Shown here in pieces: positions 34,913 through 45,533 of a DNA stretch of 64,000 bases. The notes under the pieces were generated by a model. It did not search any database. It was not told where the DNA came from and was given only the letters and a program-made list of their open reading frames with translations. This DNA is from an uncultured Acetatifactor sp. (lineage in GTDB: Bacteria > Bacillota > Clostridia > Lachnospirales > Lachnospiraceae), in the NCBI GenBank assembly GCA_947594835.1, contig CANQEH010000007.1, forward strand, positions 45,879-109,878, in the 5' to 3' direction. The translations under genes and the position numbers were made by a program. Positions within the stretch are counted from its first letter, which is position 1; every line of letters begins with the position of its first letter.

Positions 34913-34926
34913 ACATTTCCTCCGTT

Positions 34927-35193
34927 CTACGATTGTTTCCCGCGCACATACTGCGCTATGGCATACTTGATTTCCTCATTGCGCACTGTTTCGCCGTCCA
35001 GGAGACGCTGCCGCAGCGCCTCCTCCACCGTGCTGCCGATGGGCTGGATGTGCTTCCTTCTCTTTTTCTTCGGCGCTTCCAGCGTTTTCAGACGGCCGTC
35101 GCACAAATACACAAAATCCCCCTCCTGTCCGGCCACCACATAGAGCGTCCCCTTGTCGTGTCCTGCCTTGGAGGTAACAAACTGTCCTATCAT
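34927..35193 (-). CDS. KOW-domain RNA-binding protein (L14E-like)
   Basis: An 88-residue protein, [20 protein letters not shown] onward, with a KOW/L14E-like beta-barrel and a basic stretch KKKRRKH. It occurs between map and infA in many Clostridia and probably binds RNA or the ribosome. I prefer the ATG at 35193. An in-frame TTG at 35214 overlapping the map stop is also possible and would add MTEGLED. Confidence 0.88.
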   Translation of the reverse strand: MIGQFVTSKAGHDKGTLYVVAGQEGDFVYLCDGRLKTLEAPKKKRRKHIQPIGSTVEEALRQRLLDGETVRNEEIKYAIAQYVRGKQS

Positions 35194-35210
35194 ATCTTCC
35201 AAACCTTCTG

Positions 35211-35984
35211 TCAATTCTCCGGCTGGCGGCTCTCATACAGAGTCAGGATTTCCGGATCCCCCTCCGTGATGAGGATGGTATTTTCATAGTGGGCCGACCA
35301 GGAGCCGTCCTGCGTCACCACCGTCCAGTCGTCGTCCAGCCATTCCACATCCGCCCTGCCCATATTGATCATGGGTTCCACCGCCAGGGTCATGCCCGGG
35401 CGAAGCCTGGGGCCGCGCCTGAGCTGTGCAAAATTGGGCACCTGGGGATCTTCGTGGAGATGCCTCCCGATGCCGTGGCCCACCAGTTCCCGCACGATCC
35501 CATAGCCAAAGGGCTTGATGTACGCATCGATGGCATTGGAAATTTCATGCAGATGGTTCCCCGGCCTGGCCTTCCCGATCCCCGCGAAAAAGCTTTCCCG
35601 GGTGGCGTCTATCAGCCTTTGCGCCTCCGGGCTGATCTGCCCTACGCCAAAGGTTCTGGCCATATCGGAGTGATATCCCTTGTAGATCAGTCCCGCATCC
35701 AGGCTGACGATATCGCCCTCCTGCAGGATGCGGTGCTTGCTTGGGATCCCGTGCACCACCTCGTCGTTTACCGACACGCAGATGGAAGCGGGAAATCCGT
35801 TGTAGTGCAGAAAGTTGGGGATACATCCATGCCTGCGGATCAGCTGATCCCCCAAAATATTGATCTCCATGGTAGATATCCCGGGCCGCACCGCCTGCTC
35901 TAAACTCTGGAACACGTCTGCCAGCAGCCGGCAGGATTCCCGCATCAGCTGTATCTCTTGCTCTGTCTTGATTGTAATCGCCAT
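35211..35984 (-). CDS. map: Methionine aminopeptidase, type I
   Basis: A 257-residue metalloprotease that removes initiator Met from new proteins. The five metal ligands are visible: two Asp in SLDAGLIYKGYHSD, His in GHGIGRHLHED, Glu in AVEPMI and Glu in YENTILI. The earlier HYNGFPASICVSVNDEVVHG carries the substrate His. No N-terminal zinc domain is present. It lies between adk and the KOW gene. Confidence 0.98.
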   Translation of the reverse strand: MAITIKTEQEIQLMRESCRLLADVFQSLEQAVRPGISTMEINILGDQLIRRHGCIPNFLHYNGFPASICVSVNDEVVHGIPSKHRILQEGDIVSLDAGLIYKGYHSDMARTFGVGQISPEAQRLIDATRESFFAGIGKARPGNHLHEISNAIDAYIKPFGYGIVRELVGHGIGRHLHEDPQVPNFAQLRRGPRLRPGMTLAVEPMINMGRADVEWLDDDWTVVTQDGSWSAHYENTILITEGDPEILTLYESRQPEN

Positions 35985-36010
35985 GACTGCCTTTTCCCTT
36001 TCCCGTCGGC

Positions 36011-36652
36011 TCAGCCCAGGATCTTCGCAATGGCGGCAAAGACGTCCTGCACCTCTGCGGTGCCGTCCACCGTCTTCAGCACGCCTTTTTTCTGGTAAAA
36101 CTCAATCAACGGCTGGGTCTGTTCGTGATAGACCTTCAGGCGGTTCTCCACAGTCTCCGGCCTGTCGTCCTCCCTTAACACCAGCTGGCTGCCGCAGATA
36201 TCGCACTGATCCTCCTTCTTGGGCGGAACGTGTTCTACGTGATAGGTCGCCCCGCACTTGAGGCAGGCCCTTCTGCCGGACATCCGCTTCACGATATGTT
36301 CGTCCGGCACCTCCACGTCTATGCAAAAGTCAATGTGTTCTCCCAGCTTCTCCAGCGCTTCGTCCAGCACCTGGGCCTGGGGGATGGTACGGGGGAACCC
36401 GTCCAGCACATACCCTTCCGCGCAGTCCGGCTTTGCCACCCTGTCAAGCAGGATCTTCACCGTCAGCTCATCCGGCACCAGAAGCCCCTGATCCATATAG
36501 GTTTTTGCCTCGACTCCCAGCGCCGTGCCCTCTTTGATATTGGCCCGGAAGATATCCCCCGTGGAGATGTGAGGCACATGGTATTTCTCCGCGATCATCT
36601 TTGCCTGGGTGCCTTTCCCGGCGCCGGGTGCGCCCAACATAATTATTTTCAT
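36011..36652 (-). CDS. adk: Adenylate kinase, zinc-binding
   Basis: A 213-residue kinase interconverting ATP, ADP and AMP. The P-loop is GAPGAGKGTQ (residues 7-16), with LID-domain zinc Cys pairs CLKCG and CDICG and DGFPRTIPQA for AMP binding. The start at MKIIML follows GAGAGGA; the in-frame ATG four codons earlier belongs to the leader. The leader contains the GCCGC hairpin shared with other genes. Confidence 0.97.
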   Translation of the reverse strand: MKIIMLGAPGAGKGTQAKMIAEKYHVPHISTGDIFRANIKEGTALGVEAKTYMDQGLLVPDELTVKILLDRVAKPDCAEGYVLDGFPRTIPQAQVLDEALEKLGEHIDFCIDVEVPDEHIVKRMSGRRACLKCGATYHVEHVPPKKEDQCDICGSQLVLREDDRPETVENRLKVYHEQTQPLIEFYQKKGVLKTVDGTAEVQDVFAAIAKILG

Positions 36653-36667
36653 TTTTCCTCTCATTCT

Positions 36668-36681
36668 GCCGCATCAGCGGC
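36668..36681 (-). promoter_or_regulatory. Leader hairpin GCCGC-4-GCGGC before adk
   Basis: A 5-bp stem with loop ATCA, then AGAATGAGAGGA and the start codon on the coding strand. It closely matches the leader of the TPR gene (12073-12086). Confidence 0.5.
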
Positions 36682-36720
36682 TCTTGCACAAACGGGGACT
36701 TTGTGTTTCCTTATGTCAAT

Positions 36721-36752
36721 AGGGCAAAATCCTTTTCCCGGGATTTTGCCCT
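36721..36752 (-). other. Strong hairpin between secY and adk
   Basis: A perfect 12-bp stem AGGGCAAAATCC with an 8-base loop. It lacks a T-run, so it is more likely an mRNA processing or stability element than a terminator. Confidence 0.6.
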
Positions 36753-36793
36753 GTCGTAGTTCTTGTACTTTCGTCCTGCGGGAGATACCCCGG

Positions 36794-38137
36794 TCATTTT
36801 TCCAGGAACCCTTTGTAATTGCGGACGAGCATCTGGGACTCGATCTGCTTTACCGTCTCCAGTACAACGCTCACGATAATGATGAGGCTGGTGCCGCCAA
36901 ACGACACGCTGGCGCCGAACACGCCGCTGAAGACATAGGGCAGAACCGCAATGATCGTAAGCCCCACAGCGCCCACAAACACGATGTAATTCAATACCTT
37001 GTTCAGATAATCACTGGTGGGCTTTCCCGGCCTGATACCGGGGATAAATCCGCCCTGGCGCTTCATATTGTCGGCGATCATCAGCGGGTTAAAGGTGATG
37101 GAGGTGTAAAAGTAAGCAAAGAACACGATCAGCACCACATACACCAAAAGCCCGGCTGTGTACTTGATCTGACTGGGATTGCACCAGTAATTGGAATTCA
37201 GATACTTTAAGATTTCACCCCATACGCCCGTTCCCGAATACCCCGCAAAGGAGGAGATGATGATCGGGAGCTGCAGAATCGACTGGGCAAAGATCACGGG
37301 AATCACGCCGGAGGTGTTCACCCGCAGCGGGATGTTGGAGGTCTGCCCTCCCACCATCTTTCTTCCCTGTACCTTGTTGGCATACTGCACGGGGATCTTG
37401 CGGACGCCGCCGTTTAAGAAGATGACCAGCACCACCATGCCCACGATGACTACAAAGATGATAAACGCAGCGAGAATCGCGGTGGCGGGAGCAGTCTCCC
37501 ACTTTACAATCACGAACTGTTCAAACAGGTTTGCAATATCCTCGGGCAGGCGGGAGATGATATTGATGACCAGCACAATCGAAATGCCGTTGCCCACACC
37601 CTTCTCCGTGATGCGCTCGCCCACCCACATGAGGAACGCACTGCCCGCTGTCAGCGCAGCCACTGCCGTCACGATGCTTAAGACCTTCATCCCTGCACTC
37701 ATGGTGGCATAGCCCGTCAAAAGGCCCTGTCTGCCGAAGCCGATGGCCATTGCAATGGACTGGATCAACGCCAGAAGCACCGTCACATACCTTGTGATGG
37801 AAGCGATCTTTTTTCTTCCCTCTTCCCCGTCACGCTGCATTTCTTCCAGCTTTGGAATCGCAATGGTCAAAAGCTGCATGATAATGGAGGAAGTGATATA
37901 GGGGCTGATATTCAATGCCAGAACTGACATATTGATGAATGATCCGCCCGTGATCGCATCAAAAAATCCAAACGCACCTTCAGCCTGAGACGCAAACCAG
38001 CTTGCAAAAAAATCACTGCTTATCCCCGGAGCGGGCAGCTGTGACCCGATACGGATCACAACCAGCATCGCAAAGGTAAACAAGAGCTTGCTCCGGATCT
38101 CTTTGATCTTAAATGCGTTTTTCAGTGTTGTAAACAT
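36794..38137 (-). CDS. secY: Protein translocase subunit SecY
   Basis: A 447-residue, ten-span channel of the Sec translocon. It starts TLKNAFKIKEIRSKLLFTF and has the plug-region FGFFDAITGGSFINMSVLAL, KIPVQYANKVQGRK before the ribosome-binding loop, and GFIPGIRPGKPTSDYLNKVL. Its ATG overlaps the rplO stop as TAATG, so it is translationally coupled. Confidence 0.98.
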   Translation of the reverse strand: MFTTLKNAFKIKEIRSKLLFTFAMLVVIRIGSQLPAPGISSDFFASWFASQAEGAFGFFDAITGGSFINMSVLALNISPYITSSIIMQLLTIAIPKLEEMQRDGEEGRKKIASITRYVTVLLALIQSIAMAIGFGRQGLLTGYATMSAGMKVLSIVTAVAALTAGSAFLMWVGERITEKGVGNGISIVLVINIISRLPEDIANLFEQFVIVKWETAPATAILAAFIIFVVIVGMVVLVIFLNGGVRKIPVQYANKVQGRKMVGGQTSNIPLRVNTSGVIPVIFAQSILQLPIIISSFAGYSGTGVWGEILKYLNSNYWCNPSQIKYTAGLLVYVVLIVFFAYFYTSITFNPLMIADNMKRQGGFIPGIRPGKPTSDYLNKVLNYIVFVGAVGLTIIAVLPYVFSGVFGASVSFGGTSLIIIVSVVLETVKQIESQMLVRNYKGFLEK

Positions 38138-38577
38138 TACATCACCTCTGCAGTTCCACCAAGTGCCTCAATTTTTTCTTTTGCAGATGCACTGAATGCG
38201 TCTACTTTCACATTGAGTTTTTTGGTAAGTTCTCCGTTGCCGAGTATCTTCACGCCATCTCTGGGATTTTTCACAATACCAGCTTCCATCAATGTATTGA
38301 CATCTACAGTTGCACCGTCTTCAAAGCGCTCCAGCACGCTTAAATTAACCGCTACGATTTCCTTCGTATTCCTGTTGGTAAAGCCTCTCTTGGGCAGACG
38401 TCTGTACAGAGGCATCTGGCCGCCCTCAAAACCGGCTCTGGGCGCCCCGGAACGAGCCTTCTGGCCCTTGTGGCCCTTGCCTGCGGTCTTGCCGTTTCCG
38501 GAACCATGCCCACGGCCTCTCCTAAAGTTATCGCTCTGCTTGGAACCTTCTGCAGGCCTCAAATTGGATAATTCCAT
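38137..38577 (-). CDS. rplO: 50S ribosomal protein L15
   Basis: A 146-residue L15 with the Gly-rich rRNA-binding N-terminus ([20 protein letters not shown]) and the C-terminal globular part with [20 protein letters not shown]. It lies between rpmD and secY in the spc operon. Confidence 0.98.
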   Translation of the reverse strand: MELSNLRPAEGSKQSDNFRRGRGHGSGNGKTAGKGHKGQKARSGAPRAGFEGGQMPLYRRLPKRGFTNRNTKEIVAVNLSVLERFEDGATVDVNTLMEAGIVKNPRDGVKILGNGELTKKLNVKVDAFSASAKEKIEALGGTAEVM

Positions 38578-38597
38578 TGTTCACACCTCCGTTTCCG

Positions 38598-38789
38598 TTA
38601 TACTTCTACTTCTTCTACCTTCAACAAATAGCCTACCTGGCGGATCTGTCCTCTGGTAGCCGCATTGTCGGGAAGGATGACGGTTCTGCCGATCTTGCGC
38701 AGACCCATGGACTCTACGATTGCTTTATTCTTTGGCACCGCGCCGATGGTGGACTTTACCAAAGTGATCTTCAACTTCTTATCTGCCAT
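38598..38789 (-). CDS. rpmD: 50S ribosomal protein L30
   Basis: A 63-residue L30 (KLKITLVKSTIGAVPKNKAI, SMGLRKIGRTVILPDNAAT) of standard bacterial length, 20 bases before rplO. Confidence 0.97.
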   Translation of the reverse strand: MADKKLKITLVKSTIGAVPKNKAIVESMGLRKIGRTVILPDNAATRGQIRQVGYLLKVEEVEV

Positions 38790-38818
38790 TTCTCATGCAC
38801 TCCTTTCGCATCCGCGCC

Positions 38819-39328
38819 TTAAGCCAGAACTTCTTCTACGGACTTGCCGCGGCTCTTTGCAACTTCCTCGGGAGCCTTCAGCTGGCTTAACCCGCTGATC
38901 GCCGCAAGGACAACGTTCTGCTTGTTGTTGGAGCCCAGGGACTTGGTACGGATATTCTTGATGCCAGCCAATTCGCAGACGATACGCACAGGGCCGCCTG
39001 CGATTACGCCGGTACCTTCGGGAGCCTTCTTCAGCAGAACGCTGGCCGAGCCGTATTTCCCAATAAAGTCGTGGGTGATGGAGTTGTTCTCGTCCATCGG
39101 GATCTCAACGAGATGCTTCATCGCATCTTCCTTTCCCTTGCGGATGGCCTCGGGGATTTCTACCGCTTTCCCCAATCCTGCGCCCACATGGCCGTTGCCG
39201 TCTCCCACTACCACCAGAGCGGTAAAGCGCATATTGCGTCCGCCCTTTACGGTCTTTGCCACGCGCTTGATGGTGACAACCTTGTCGGTTAACTCAAACT
39301 GGCTTGCATCTATGATCGTATGTTTCAT
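38819..39328 (-). CDS. rpsE: 30S ribosomal protein S5
   Basis: A 169-residue S5. The N-terminal double-stranded-RNA-binding fold has [20 protein letters not shown] and [20 protein letters not shown], and the C-terminal fold has [19 protein letters not shown]. It supports decoding accuracy and the mRNA entry helicase. Confidence 0.98.
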   Translation of the reverse strand: MKHTIIDASQFELTDKVVTIKRVAKTVKGGRNMRFTALVVVGDGNGHVGAGLGKAVEIPEAIRKGKEDAMKHLVEIPMDENNSITHDFIGKYGSASVLLKKAPEGTGVIAGGPVRIVCELAGIKNIRTKSLGSNNKQNVVLAAISGLSQLKAPEEVAKSRGKSVEEVLA

Positions 39329-39348
39329 GATGTATTCCTCTCCCTTTC

Positions 39349-39723
39349 CTAGAATTCCAGGCCAGCTTCTCTGGCAGCTTCTGCCAATGCCGCGATCTTG
39401 CCCTGGTATATAAAGCCGCCTCTGTCAAAGACAACTTCCTTAATGCCCTTCTCCACTGCCCTCTTGCCGATGACAGTGCCCAGATATGCTGCCGCATCAA
39501 CGTTGTTGGTCTTTTCCAGTTCTGCCTTGATCTCTTTCTCAAGAGTGGAAGCGGACACCAATGTATTCCCAACCGTATCGTCGATAATTTGAGCATACAT
39601 ATGATTATTGCTCCTAAACACTGCCAGGCGGGGCCTTTGGGCAGTGCCGCTGAAGCGGTTACGAATTCTCATGTGCTTTTTTGCACGAACTGCTTTTCTG
39701 GATTCCTTTTTAACCATCTTCAT
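39349..39723 (-). CDS. rplR: 50S ribosomal protein L18
   Basis: A 124-residue L18 that binds 5S rRNA ([57 protein letters not shown]). Two ATGs two codons apart follow AAGGAG; either could be used. Confidence 0.97.
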   Translation of the reverse strand: MKMVKKESRKAVRAKKHMRIRNRFSGTAQRPRLAVFRSNNHMYAQIIDDTVGNTLVSASTLEKEIKAELEKTNNVDAAAYLGTVIGKRAVEKGIKEVVFDRGGFIYQGKIAALAEAAREAGLEF

Positions 39724-39737
39724 ACTCTCCTTATCTG

Positions 39738-40280
39738 TTATTTCTTACCGGTCTTACCAACTTTACGTCTGATGGTCTCGTCAGCATATTTGATGCCCTT
39801 GCCCTTATAAGGCTCAGGTCTCCTCTTGTCTCTGATCTCCGCTGCGAACTGGCCCACCTTCTCCTTGTCGATGCCCTTGACAATGATCAGGTTCTGTCCT
39901 TCCACAACCGTCTCGATCCCTTCCGGATCTTCCATCTCAACGGGATGGGAATATCCCAGGTTTAAGGTGAGCTTCTTGCCGGACTTTGCAGCCCTGTAAC
40001 CCACGCCGTTTACCTCCAGCCTCTTTTCAAAGCCATTGGTAACGCCTGCCACCATATTGTTTACCAGAGTTCTGGTCAGACCGTGCAGGGACTTCATCTT
40101 CTTTAAGTCGTTGGGTCTGCTCACCAGCACCTCTGCGCCCTCTACCTTGATCTCCATTTCGCGGGGCAGCACTCTCTCCAGCGTGCCCTTGGGACCCTTC
40201 ACAGTCACTTTGTTATTTTCTGCAACCTCTACCGTAACGCCTGCGGGGATTGCGATTGGCATTCTACCTATCCGTGACAT
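39738..40280 (-). CDS. rplF: 50S ribosomal protein L6
   Basis: A 180-residue L6 with two duplicated folds ([40 protein letters not shown]) and the C-terminal [20 protein letters not shown] signature that contacts the sarcin-ricin loop area. Confidence 0.98.
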   Translation of the reverse strand: MSRIGRMPIAIPAGVTVEVAENNKVTVKGPKGTLERVLPREMEIKVEGAEVLVSRPNDLKKMKSLHGLTRTLVNNMVAGVTNGFEKRLEVNGVGYRAAKSGKKLTLNLGYSHPVEMEDPEGIETVVEGQNLIIVKGIDKEKVGQFAAEIRDKRRPEPYKGKGIKYADETIRRKVGKTGKK

Positions 40281-40335
40281 GCCCGTACCTCCTATGATGA
40301 TTAAAAATATTTGTTTTCAAAAAGCTTTTTGCCTG

Positions 40336-40737
40336 TTACCACACAAAGGCCAGGACTTCGCCGCCGACCTGCAGCTCTCTCGCCTTTTTGTCAGTTATCA
40401 CGCCCTGGTTGGTGGAGATGATGGCAATGCCGAGGCCGCCCAGTACCCTGGGAAGTTCGTCCTTGCCTGCATACACGCGAAGGCCGGGCTTGGAAATTCT
40501 CTTGATGCCGGAAATGATCTTCTCATTCTTGTCGGCGCCGTACTTTAAGGTGATATGGATGGTCTGGAACTTGCCGTCCTCGATCACATCATATTTTGCA
40601 ATATATCCCTCGTCCAGTAAAATCTGTGCGATGGCCAGCTTCATTCTGGAGGCAGGCACGTCAACCGTATCATGTTTTGCAGTGTTCGCATTACGGATTC
40701 TTGTAAGCATATCTGCAATAGGATCGCTCATTGTCAT
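40336..40737 (-). CDS. rpsH: 30S ribosomal protein S8
   Basis: A 133-residue S8 ([21 protein letters not shown]-terminal [40 protein letters not shown]). It binds helix 21 of 16S rRNA and in many bacteria represses the spc operon. The second codon pair (MTM) leaves the exact start open by two codons. Confidence 0.98.
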   Translation of the reverse strand: MTMSDPIADMLTRIRNANTAKHDTVDVPASRMKLAIAQILLDEGYIAKYDVIEDGKFQTIHITLKYGADKNEKIISGIKRISKPGLRVYAGKDELPRVLGGLGIAIISTNQGVITDKKARELQVGGEVLAFVW

Positions 40738-40754
40738 TATTTTCTTCCTCCTTC

Positions 40755-40940
40755 CTACCAGCTTGCTTTCTTGATGCCGGGAATCTCACCCTTATAGGCC
40801 AGTTCACGGAAGCAAACCCTGCAAATCCCGTATTTTCTTAAGTAAGCGTGGGGGCGGCCACAGATCTTGCAGCGGGTGTAAGCCTGGGTGGAAAACTTGG
40901 GCTTGCGCTGCTGTTTTATTTTCAAAGATGTCTTTGCCAT
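40755..40940 (-). CDS. rpsN: 30S ribosomal protein S14, zinc (type Z) form
   Basis: A 61-residue short S14 with the zinc ligands in RCKICGRPH and RVCF, ending [12 protein letters not shown]. This is the Gram-positive zinc-containing form. Confidence 0.98.
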   Translation of the reverse strand: MAKTSLKIKQQRKPKFSTQAYTRCKICGRPHAYLRKYGICRVCFRELAYKGEIPGIKKASW

Positions 40941-40954
40941 GCGAATTTACCTCC

Positions 40955-41497
40955 TTACTGTTTTGCAAACGGCATATTGAACAGCGTCAACAGTTCACGC
41001 GCTTCTTCATCCGTCTTTGCAGTGGTCACGATGATCACGTCCATCCCTCTGGTCTTATCGATCTTATCGTACTCGATCTCAGGGAAGATAAACTGCTCCT
41101 TGATGCCCAGGGCGTAATTTCCCCTGCCATCGAAGGAGTTGGGGTTGACGCCTCTGAAGTCACGCACACGGGGCAGCGCCAGATTTACCAGGCGATCCAG
41201 GAACTCATACATCTTATCGCCGCGCAGCGTCGTCTTGCAGCCGATGTTCATCCCTTCGCGGATCTTGAAGTTCGCGATGGAATTTTTTGCCTTGGTGACA
41301 ACTGCCTTCTGGCCGGTGATGCGCTCCATGTCGGCAACGGCGTTCTCAAGAACCTTGGCGTTTTCCTTTGCCTCGCCGACGCCCATGTTGACCACGATCT
41401 TTTCCAGCTTCGGCACTTCCATAACATTCTTATATCCAAACTTCTTGGTCATAGCTTCTACGATTTCATCGTAGTACAATTCTTTCAGTCTTGCCAC
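40955..41497 (-). CDS. rplE: 50S ribosomal protein L5
   Basis: A 180-residue L5 that binds 5S rRNA and contacts the P-site tRNA ([60 protein letters not shown]). It stands between rplX and rpsN. Confidence 0.98.
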   Translation of the reverse strand: MARLKELYYDEIVEAMTKKFGYKNVMEVPKLEKIVVNMGVGEAKENAKVLENAVADMERITGQKAVVTKAKNSIANFKIREGMNIGCKTTLRGDKMYEFLDRLVNLALPRVRDFRGVNPNSFDGRGNYALGIKEQFIFPEIEYDKIDKTRGMDVIIVTTAKTDEEARELLTLFNMPFAKQ

Positions 41498-41520
41498 TTT
41501 TCGCTCCTCCTTCCTATTGA

Positions 41521-41832
41521 TCAGTCGATCACTTCTCCGGTTGCCTTTGCAAAACGGACCTTCTTGTCCCCGTCCATCTTGAAGCCGACCCGGGTTGCCT
41601 TGCCCTTGTAGACAAGCATGACGTTGGAGATATCAATAGGAGCTTCCTTTTGAATGATGCCGCCGTTGGGGTTTGCCTGGGAGGGCTTTGCGTGCTTGGT
41701 AATCATATTCACGCCCTCAACCAGCACCTTCCTCTTTTTAACGTCGATGGAAAGAACCTTTCCCTCTGCGTTGCAGTCTTTACCGGCGATTACCTTCACG
41801 GTGTCGCCCTTTCTGATCTTTAACATTGACAT
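41521..41832 (-). CDS. rplX: 50S ribosomal protein L24
   Basis: A 103-residue L24 with an N-terminal KOW motif ([20 protein letters not shown]) and [20 protein letters not shown]. It starts assembly of the 50S subunit at the 5' end of 23S rRNA. Confidence 0.98.
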   Translation of the reverse strand: MSMLKIRKGDTVKVIAGKDCNAEGKVLSIDVKKRKVLVEGVNMITKHAKPSQANPNGGIIQKEAPIDISNVMLVYKGKATRVGFKMDGDKKVRFAKATGEVID

Positions 41833-41844
41833 GATGGCACCTCC

Positions 41845-42213
41845 TTATAATACTTCGGGAGCAAGAGAGGCAATCTTCATAAACTGCTTCTCGCGCAGCT
41901 CTCTGGCTACCGGCCCAAAAATACGGGTTCCTCTGGGTGTCTTGTCGTCCTTGATGATCACTGCAGCGTTCTCGTCGAACTTGATGTAAGAACCATCCTT
42001 GCGGCGTGCGCCCTTCACGGTGCGTACCACAACCGCCTTGACCACATCGCCCTTCTTTACAACGCCGCCTGGCGTTGCGTCTTTTACGGAAGCGACGATA
42101 ATATCGCCGATCTGTGCATATCTTCTCGTAGAGCCGCCCATAACGCGGATGCAGAGCAGTTCTTTTGCACCGGTGTTATCAGCAACTTTGAGTCTTGTTT
42201 CCTGCTGAACCAT
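41845..42213 (-). CDS. rplN: 50S ribosomal protein L14
   Basis: A 122-residue L14 ([60 protein letters not shown]). It forms an intersubunit bridge. A GCCGC-4-GCGGC hairpin (42228-42241) lies directly before its AAGGAGG site. Confidence 0.98.
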   Translation of the reverse strand: MVQQETRLKVADNTGAKELLCIRVMGGSTRRYAQIGDIIVASVKDATPGGVVKKGDVVKAVVVRTVKGARRKDGSYIKFDENAAVIIKDDKTPRGTRIFGPVARELREKQFMKIASLAPEVL

Positions 42214-42227
42214 GTTTTTCCTCCTTT

Positions 42228-42241
42228 GCCGCGGATGCGGC
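42228..42241 (-). promoter_or_regulatory. Leader hairpin GCCGC-4-GCGGC before rplN
   Basis: A 5-bp stem with loop of four, then AAAGGAGG on the coding strand. It has the same layout as the adk, TPR and bile salt hydrolase leaders, except that AAA replaces AGA after the stem. Confidence 0.45.
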
Positions 42242-42258
42242 CAAATATGGATATCGAT

Positions 42259-42513
42259 TTATTTCGCTCTCTCGATGATCTCCACCAGTCTCCATCTCTT
42301 GTCCTTGGAGAGAGGCCTGGTCTCCATCACCCTGACGGTATCGCCAATGTTGCACTCGTTGTTCTCGTCATGGGCCTTCAGCTTATAGGTTCTCTTCACA
42401 ACCTTGCCGTACAGGGGATGCTTGATGTGCTCCTCGATAGCCACAACGACCGTTTTATCCATTTTATTGCTGGTAACTTTACCAGTACGAACTTTTCTCA
42501 GATTTCTTTCCAC
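42259..42513 (-). CDS. rpsQ: 30S ribosomal protein S17
   Basis: An 84-residue OB-fold S17 ([60 protein letters not shown]), 27 bases after rpmC. Confidence 0.98.
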   Translation of the reverse strand: MERNLRKVRTGKVTSNKMDKTVVVAIEEHIKHPLYGKVVKRTYKLKAHDENNECNIGDTVRVMETRPLSKDKRWRLVEIIERAK

Positions 42514-42540
42514 GATTGCTCTCCTTTCTGCGCCCTGGGA

Positions 42541-42744
42541 TTACGCCCTGGCCTTCTCAGTGATCACTGTCTGAATCCGCGCAATGTTCTTTCTGACATC
42601 CTTAATCCTGGCAGTGTTATCCAGCTGATTGGTTGCGTTCTGGAATCTCAAATTGAAAAGCTCTTTCTTTGCAGCAACAAGCTCCTGATTCAGTTCCTCA
42701 ACGGACTTGCCCTTTAATTCTTCTACAAATTTACTTGATTTCAT
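42541..42744 (-). CDS. rpmC: 50S ribosomal protein L29
   Basis: A 67-residue two-helix L29 ([40 protein letters not shown]), located at the peptide exit tunnel. Its ATG overlaps the rplP stop as ATGA, so translation is coupled. Confidence 0.97.
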   Translation of the reverse strand: MKSSKFVEELKGKSVEELNQELVAAKKELFNLRFQNATNQLDNTARIKDVRKNIARIQTVITEKARA

Positions 42745-43172
42745 TCTTCTACACCGCCTTCCAAATCTGCCTTAGACACGATTTTGCACTTGCAGGGAAG
42801 CTTGTGCATTGCAAGACGCAGCGCTTCTCTCGCCTGCTCCTCAGGAACTCCGGCGATCTCAAACATCACGCGTCCGGGCTTCACAACCGCTACCCAGTAC
42901 TCCAGGGTACCCTTACCGGAACCCATACGGGTCTCGGCAGGCTTTGCCGTTACGGGCTTATCAGGGAAGATCTTGATCCAGACACGTCCGGTACGCTTCG
43001 TGTAACGGGTAAGGGCAATACGGGCTGCCTCGATCTGATTGGACTTGATCCAGCAAGGCTCCATTGCTACCAGGCCAAACTCGCCGTAAGAGAGTTTATT
43101 CCCTCTCATCGCCTTACCGGCCATGGTGCCGCGGAACTGTTTACGACGCTTTACTCTTTTTGGCATTAACAT
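42741..43172 (-). CDS. rplP: 50S ribosomal protein L16
   Basis: A 143-residue L16 ([60 protein letters not shown]). It orders the A-site tRNA region. The start lies two bases after the rpsC stop; a second ATG two codons on would give the usual MPKR start. Confidence 0.98.
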   Translation of the reverse strand: MLMPKRVKRRKQFRGTMAGKAMRGNKLSYGEFGLVAMEPCWIKSNQIEAARIALTRYTKRTGRVWIKIFPDKPVTAKPAETRMGSGKGTLEYWVAVVKPGRVMFEIAGVPEEQAREALRLAMHKLPCKCKIVSKADLEGGVEE

Positions 43173-43174
43173 AA

Positions 43175-43834
43175 TTATTTCTCGCTCCCTTCCGTCTGAT
43201 TTCCCTTTGTAGGAAGGATCTCACCCTTGTAGATCCAAACCTTGACGCCAATCTTGCCGTAGGTGGTGTCTGCCTCTGCAAACCCATAGTCGATATCCGC
43301 CCTCAGGGTCTGCAGGGGGATGGTGCCCTCGCTGTAGAACTCGGTACGGGCGATGTCCGCGCCGCCCAGACGGCCTGCGCACGCCGCCTTGATTCCCAGC
43401 GCACCGGCTTTCATGGTTCTGCCCATGCAGGACTTCATGGCGCGCCGGAAGGAAATACGGTTCTCCAGCTGCTGGGCGATATTTTCTGCAACCAGCTGTG
43501 CGTCCCTGTCAGGGCGCTTGATCTCCTTGATGTCGATGGAAACCTTCTTGTCGGTCAGCTTTGCCAGCTCGTTCTTGGTCACTTCGATCTCTGCGCCGCC
43601 CTTGCCGATGATCACGCCGGGTTTTGCGGTATGAACCACCACTCTCACCCTGTCGGAAGCCCGCTCGATCTCGATCTTGGAGATGCCTGCGCTGAACAAT
43701 TTCTTCTTCAGATATTTTCTGATGTTGTAATCTTCTACCAGATAATCGGAAAACTCGCTCTCAGCATACCACTTGGAATCCCAATCTTTAATAATTCCAA
43801 CTCTTAAGCCATGAGGATTAACTTTCTGTCCCAT
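43175..43834 (-). CDS. rpsC: 30S ribosomal protein S3
   Basis: A 219-residue S3. The KH domain has [18 protein letters not shown], and the C-terminal domain has [20 protein letters not shown] and [20 protein letters not shown]. It lines the mRNA entry channel. Confidence 0.98.
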   Translation of the reverse strand: MGQKVNPHGLRVGIIKDWDSKWYAESEFSDYLVEDYNIRKYLKKKLFSAGISKIEIERASDRVRVVVHTAKPGVIIGKGGAEIEVTKNELAKLTDKKVSIDIKEIKRPDRDAQLVAENIAQQLENRISFRRAMKSCMGRTMKAGALGIKAACAGRLGGADIARTEFYSEGTIPLQTLRADIDYGFAEADTTYGKIGVKVWIYKGEILPTKGNQTEGSEK

Positions 43835-43854
43835 TGATCTATTTGCTCCTTTCC

Positions 43855-44247
43855 TTACTTCTTCTCATCAAGCACAACGGTGATATGGCTCATTCTCTTT
43901 TCGATCCTGTACGCCCGGCCCTGGGCCCTGGGCTGGATCCGCTTCATGGTAGGCCCCTTGTTGGCGTAACACTCCGCCACATACAGGTTTTCCCGGTTCA
44001 TCCCGTTGTTGTTCTCTGCGTTTGCAATGGCAGACTCAAGCAGCTTCTTGATGAGGCTGGAAGCATATCTGGGATTGTACGCAAGGATTCCCAGAGCAGT
44101 CTCTACATCCTTGCCTCTGATTGCATCCAGAACAAAGCAGGCTTTCTGCACAGACACCCTGGCATAAGACAGCTTTGCGGAAGGCCTGGTCTCTCTCTGG
44201 AGTTTGTTTCTCTCTCTCTTAATTTTAGATCTATGTCCCTTAGCCAT
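43855..44247 (-). CDS. rplV: 50S ribosomal protein L22
   Basis: A 130-residue L22 with [20 protein letters not shown] and the tunnel hairpin [21 protein letters not shown] start at MAKGHRSK with AGGAGG ten bases upstream; an in-frame extension of seven codons would start inside that site and is unlikely. Confidence 0.97.
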   Translation of the reverse strand: MAKGHRSKIKRERNKLQRETRPSAKLSYARVSVQKACFVLDAIRGKDVETALGILAYNPRYASSLIKKLLESAIANAENNNGMNRENLYVAECYANKGPTMKRIQPRAQGRAYRIEKRMSHITVVLDEKK

Positions 44248-44270
44248 AGATAAATGTCCTCCTTTCAAAC

Positions 44271-44299
44271 CCCGGAAGGCTTACTGCGCTCCCTCCGGG
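44271..44299. repeat. Hairpin between rpsS and rplV
   Basis: CCCGGA pairs with TCCGGG across a 17-base loop just upstream of the rplV ribosome site. Confidence 0.45.
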
Positions 44300-44322
44300 C
44301 AGCCCTTCAAGCGGGCGCTCTC

Positions 44323-44604
44323 TTACCTTACCTTGGACTTCTTCTCGTCCTTGCCGTGACCGCGATAAGTCCTGGTGGCAACAAACTCGCCGAGCTTGTG
44401 GCCGACCATATCTTCCGTTACATAAACAGGAACGTGCTTCCTGCCGTCGTGAACTGCAATCGTATGTCCCACGAAAGAAGGGAAAATCGTAGAACGGCGG
44501 GACCAGGTCTTGATGACCTGCTTTTGTCCTGATGCGTTTAAAGCGTCAACTTTCTTTAACAGGCTTTCGTCTGCGAAAGGTCCTTTTTTCAGTGATCTAG
44601 CCAT
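44323..44604 (-). CDS. rpsS: 30S ribosomal protein S19
   Basis: A 93-residue S19 ([59 protein letters not shown]) in the 30S head, next to S13. Confidence 0.98.
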   Translation of the reverse strand: MARSLKKGPFADESLLKKVDALNASGQKQVIKTWSRRSTIFPSFVGHTIAVHDGRKHVPVYVTEDMVGHKLGEFVATRTYRGHGKDEKKSKVR

Positions 44605-44620
44605 TTTCTTTCCTCCTCAA

Positions 44621-45463
44621 CTATTTGATTGCTCTGCCGTCGCGTCTTCTTACGATCAGCTTGTTGGAAGCCTTCTTCGCCTTGCGGGTCTTAAGGCCCA
44701 GTGCAGGCTTACCCCAGGGAGTGCTGGGGCCGGGCCGGCCGATACCGGTCTTGCCTTCACCGCCGCCGTGAGGATGGTCGTTGGGGTTCATCACGGAACC
44801 GCGCACGGTGGGACGGATGCCCATATGGCGCTTGCGGCCCGCCTTACCGATCTTGACCAGATTGTGATCCACGTTGCCGACGATTCCAACTGTAGCGCGG
44901 CAGACGAGGGGAACCATTCTCATCTCTCCGGAGGGAAGACGCAGGGTCGCATACTTTCCTTCCTTTGCCATCAGCTGTGCGCTGTTTCCGGCGGAACGGA
45001 CTAACTGGCCGCCCTTGCCGGGATATAACTCAATGTTGTGTACCTGGGTACCAACAGGGATTTCAGATAAAGGCAGGCAGTTGCCCACTCTCACCTCAGC
45101 GGTCGCCCCGTTCATCACCTTCATGCCGTCGGTCAGACCTTCGGGGGCGATGATGTAAGCCTTCTCGCCGTCCGCATAGCAGATCAGCGCAACGTTTGCG
45201 GTTCTGTTGGGATCGTACTCGATGCCGATCACGGTTGCAGGGATGCCGTCCTTATTTCTCTTAAAATCAATGATCCTGTACTTTCTTCTATTGCCGCCGC
45301 CCTGGTGTCTCACAGTGATCTTACCCTGGTTGTTGCGGCCTGCGTGCTTCTTTAAAGAAGTGGTAAGGCTCTTCTCCGGAGTCGTCTTTGTGATCTCAGA
45401 GAAGTCAGAGCCTGTCATATTTCTTCTGGAAGGTGTATAGGGATTATATGTCTTAATTCCCAT
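44621..45463 (-). CDS. rplB: 50S ribosomal protein L2
   Basis: A 280-residue L2 starting [20 protein letters not shown], with [20 protein letters not shown] and the C-terminal [20 protein letters not shown] that includes the conserved His near the peptidyl-transferase centre. An in-frame reading 13 codons longer runs into the spacer hairpin and is not the start; GGAGAT precedes the ATG used. Confidence 0.98.
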   Translation of the reverse strand: MGIKTYNPYTPSRRNMTGSDFSEITKTTPEKSLTTSLKKHAGRNNQGKITVRHQGGGNRRKYRIIDFKRNKDGIPATVIGIEYDPNRTANVALICYADGEKAYIIAPEGLTDGMKVMNGATAEVRVGNCLPLSEIPVGTQVHNIELYPGKGGQLVRSAGNSAQLMAKEGKYATLRLPSGEMRMVPLVCRATVGIVGNVDHNLVKIGKAGRKRHMGIRPTVRGSVMNPNDHPHGGGEGKTGIGRPGPSTPWGKPALGLKTRKAKKASNKLIVRRRDGRAIK

Positions 45464-45493
45464 TGTCTTATCTCCTTTTCTTTGATCCTTTGC

Positions 45494-45513
45494 GCGGCGC
45501 ACCCGGACGCCGC
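45494..45513. repeat. Hairpin between rplW and rplB
   Basis: GCGGCG-8-CGCCGC, a perfect 6-bp stem in the 70-base gap. Confidence 0.5.
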
Positions 45514-45533
45514 ATACCTAAATCCGCCAAGTA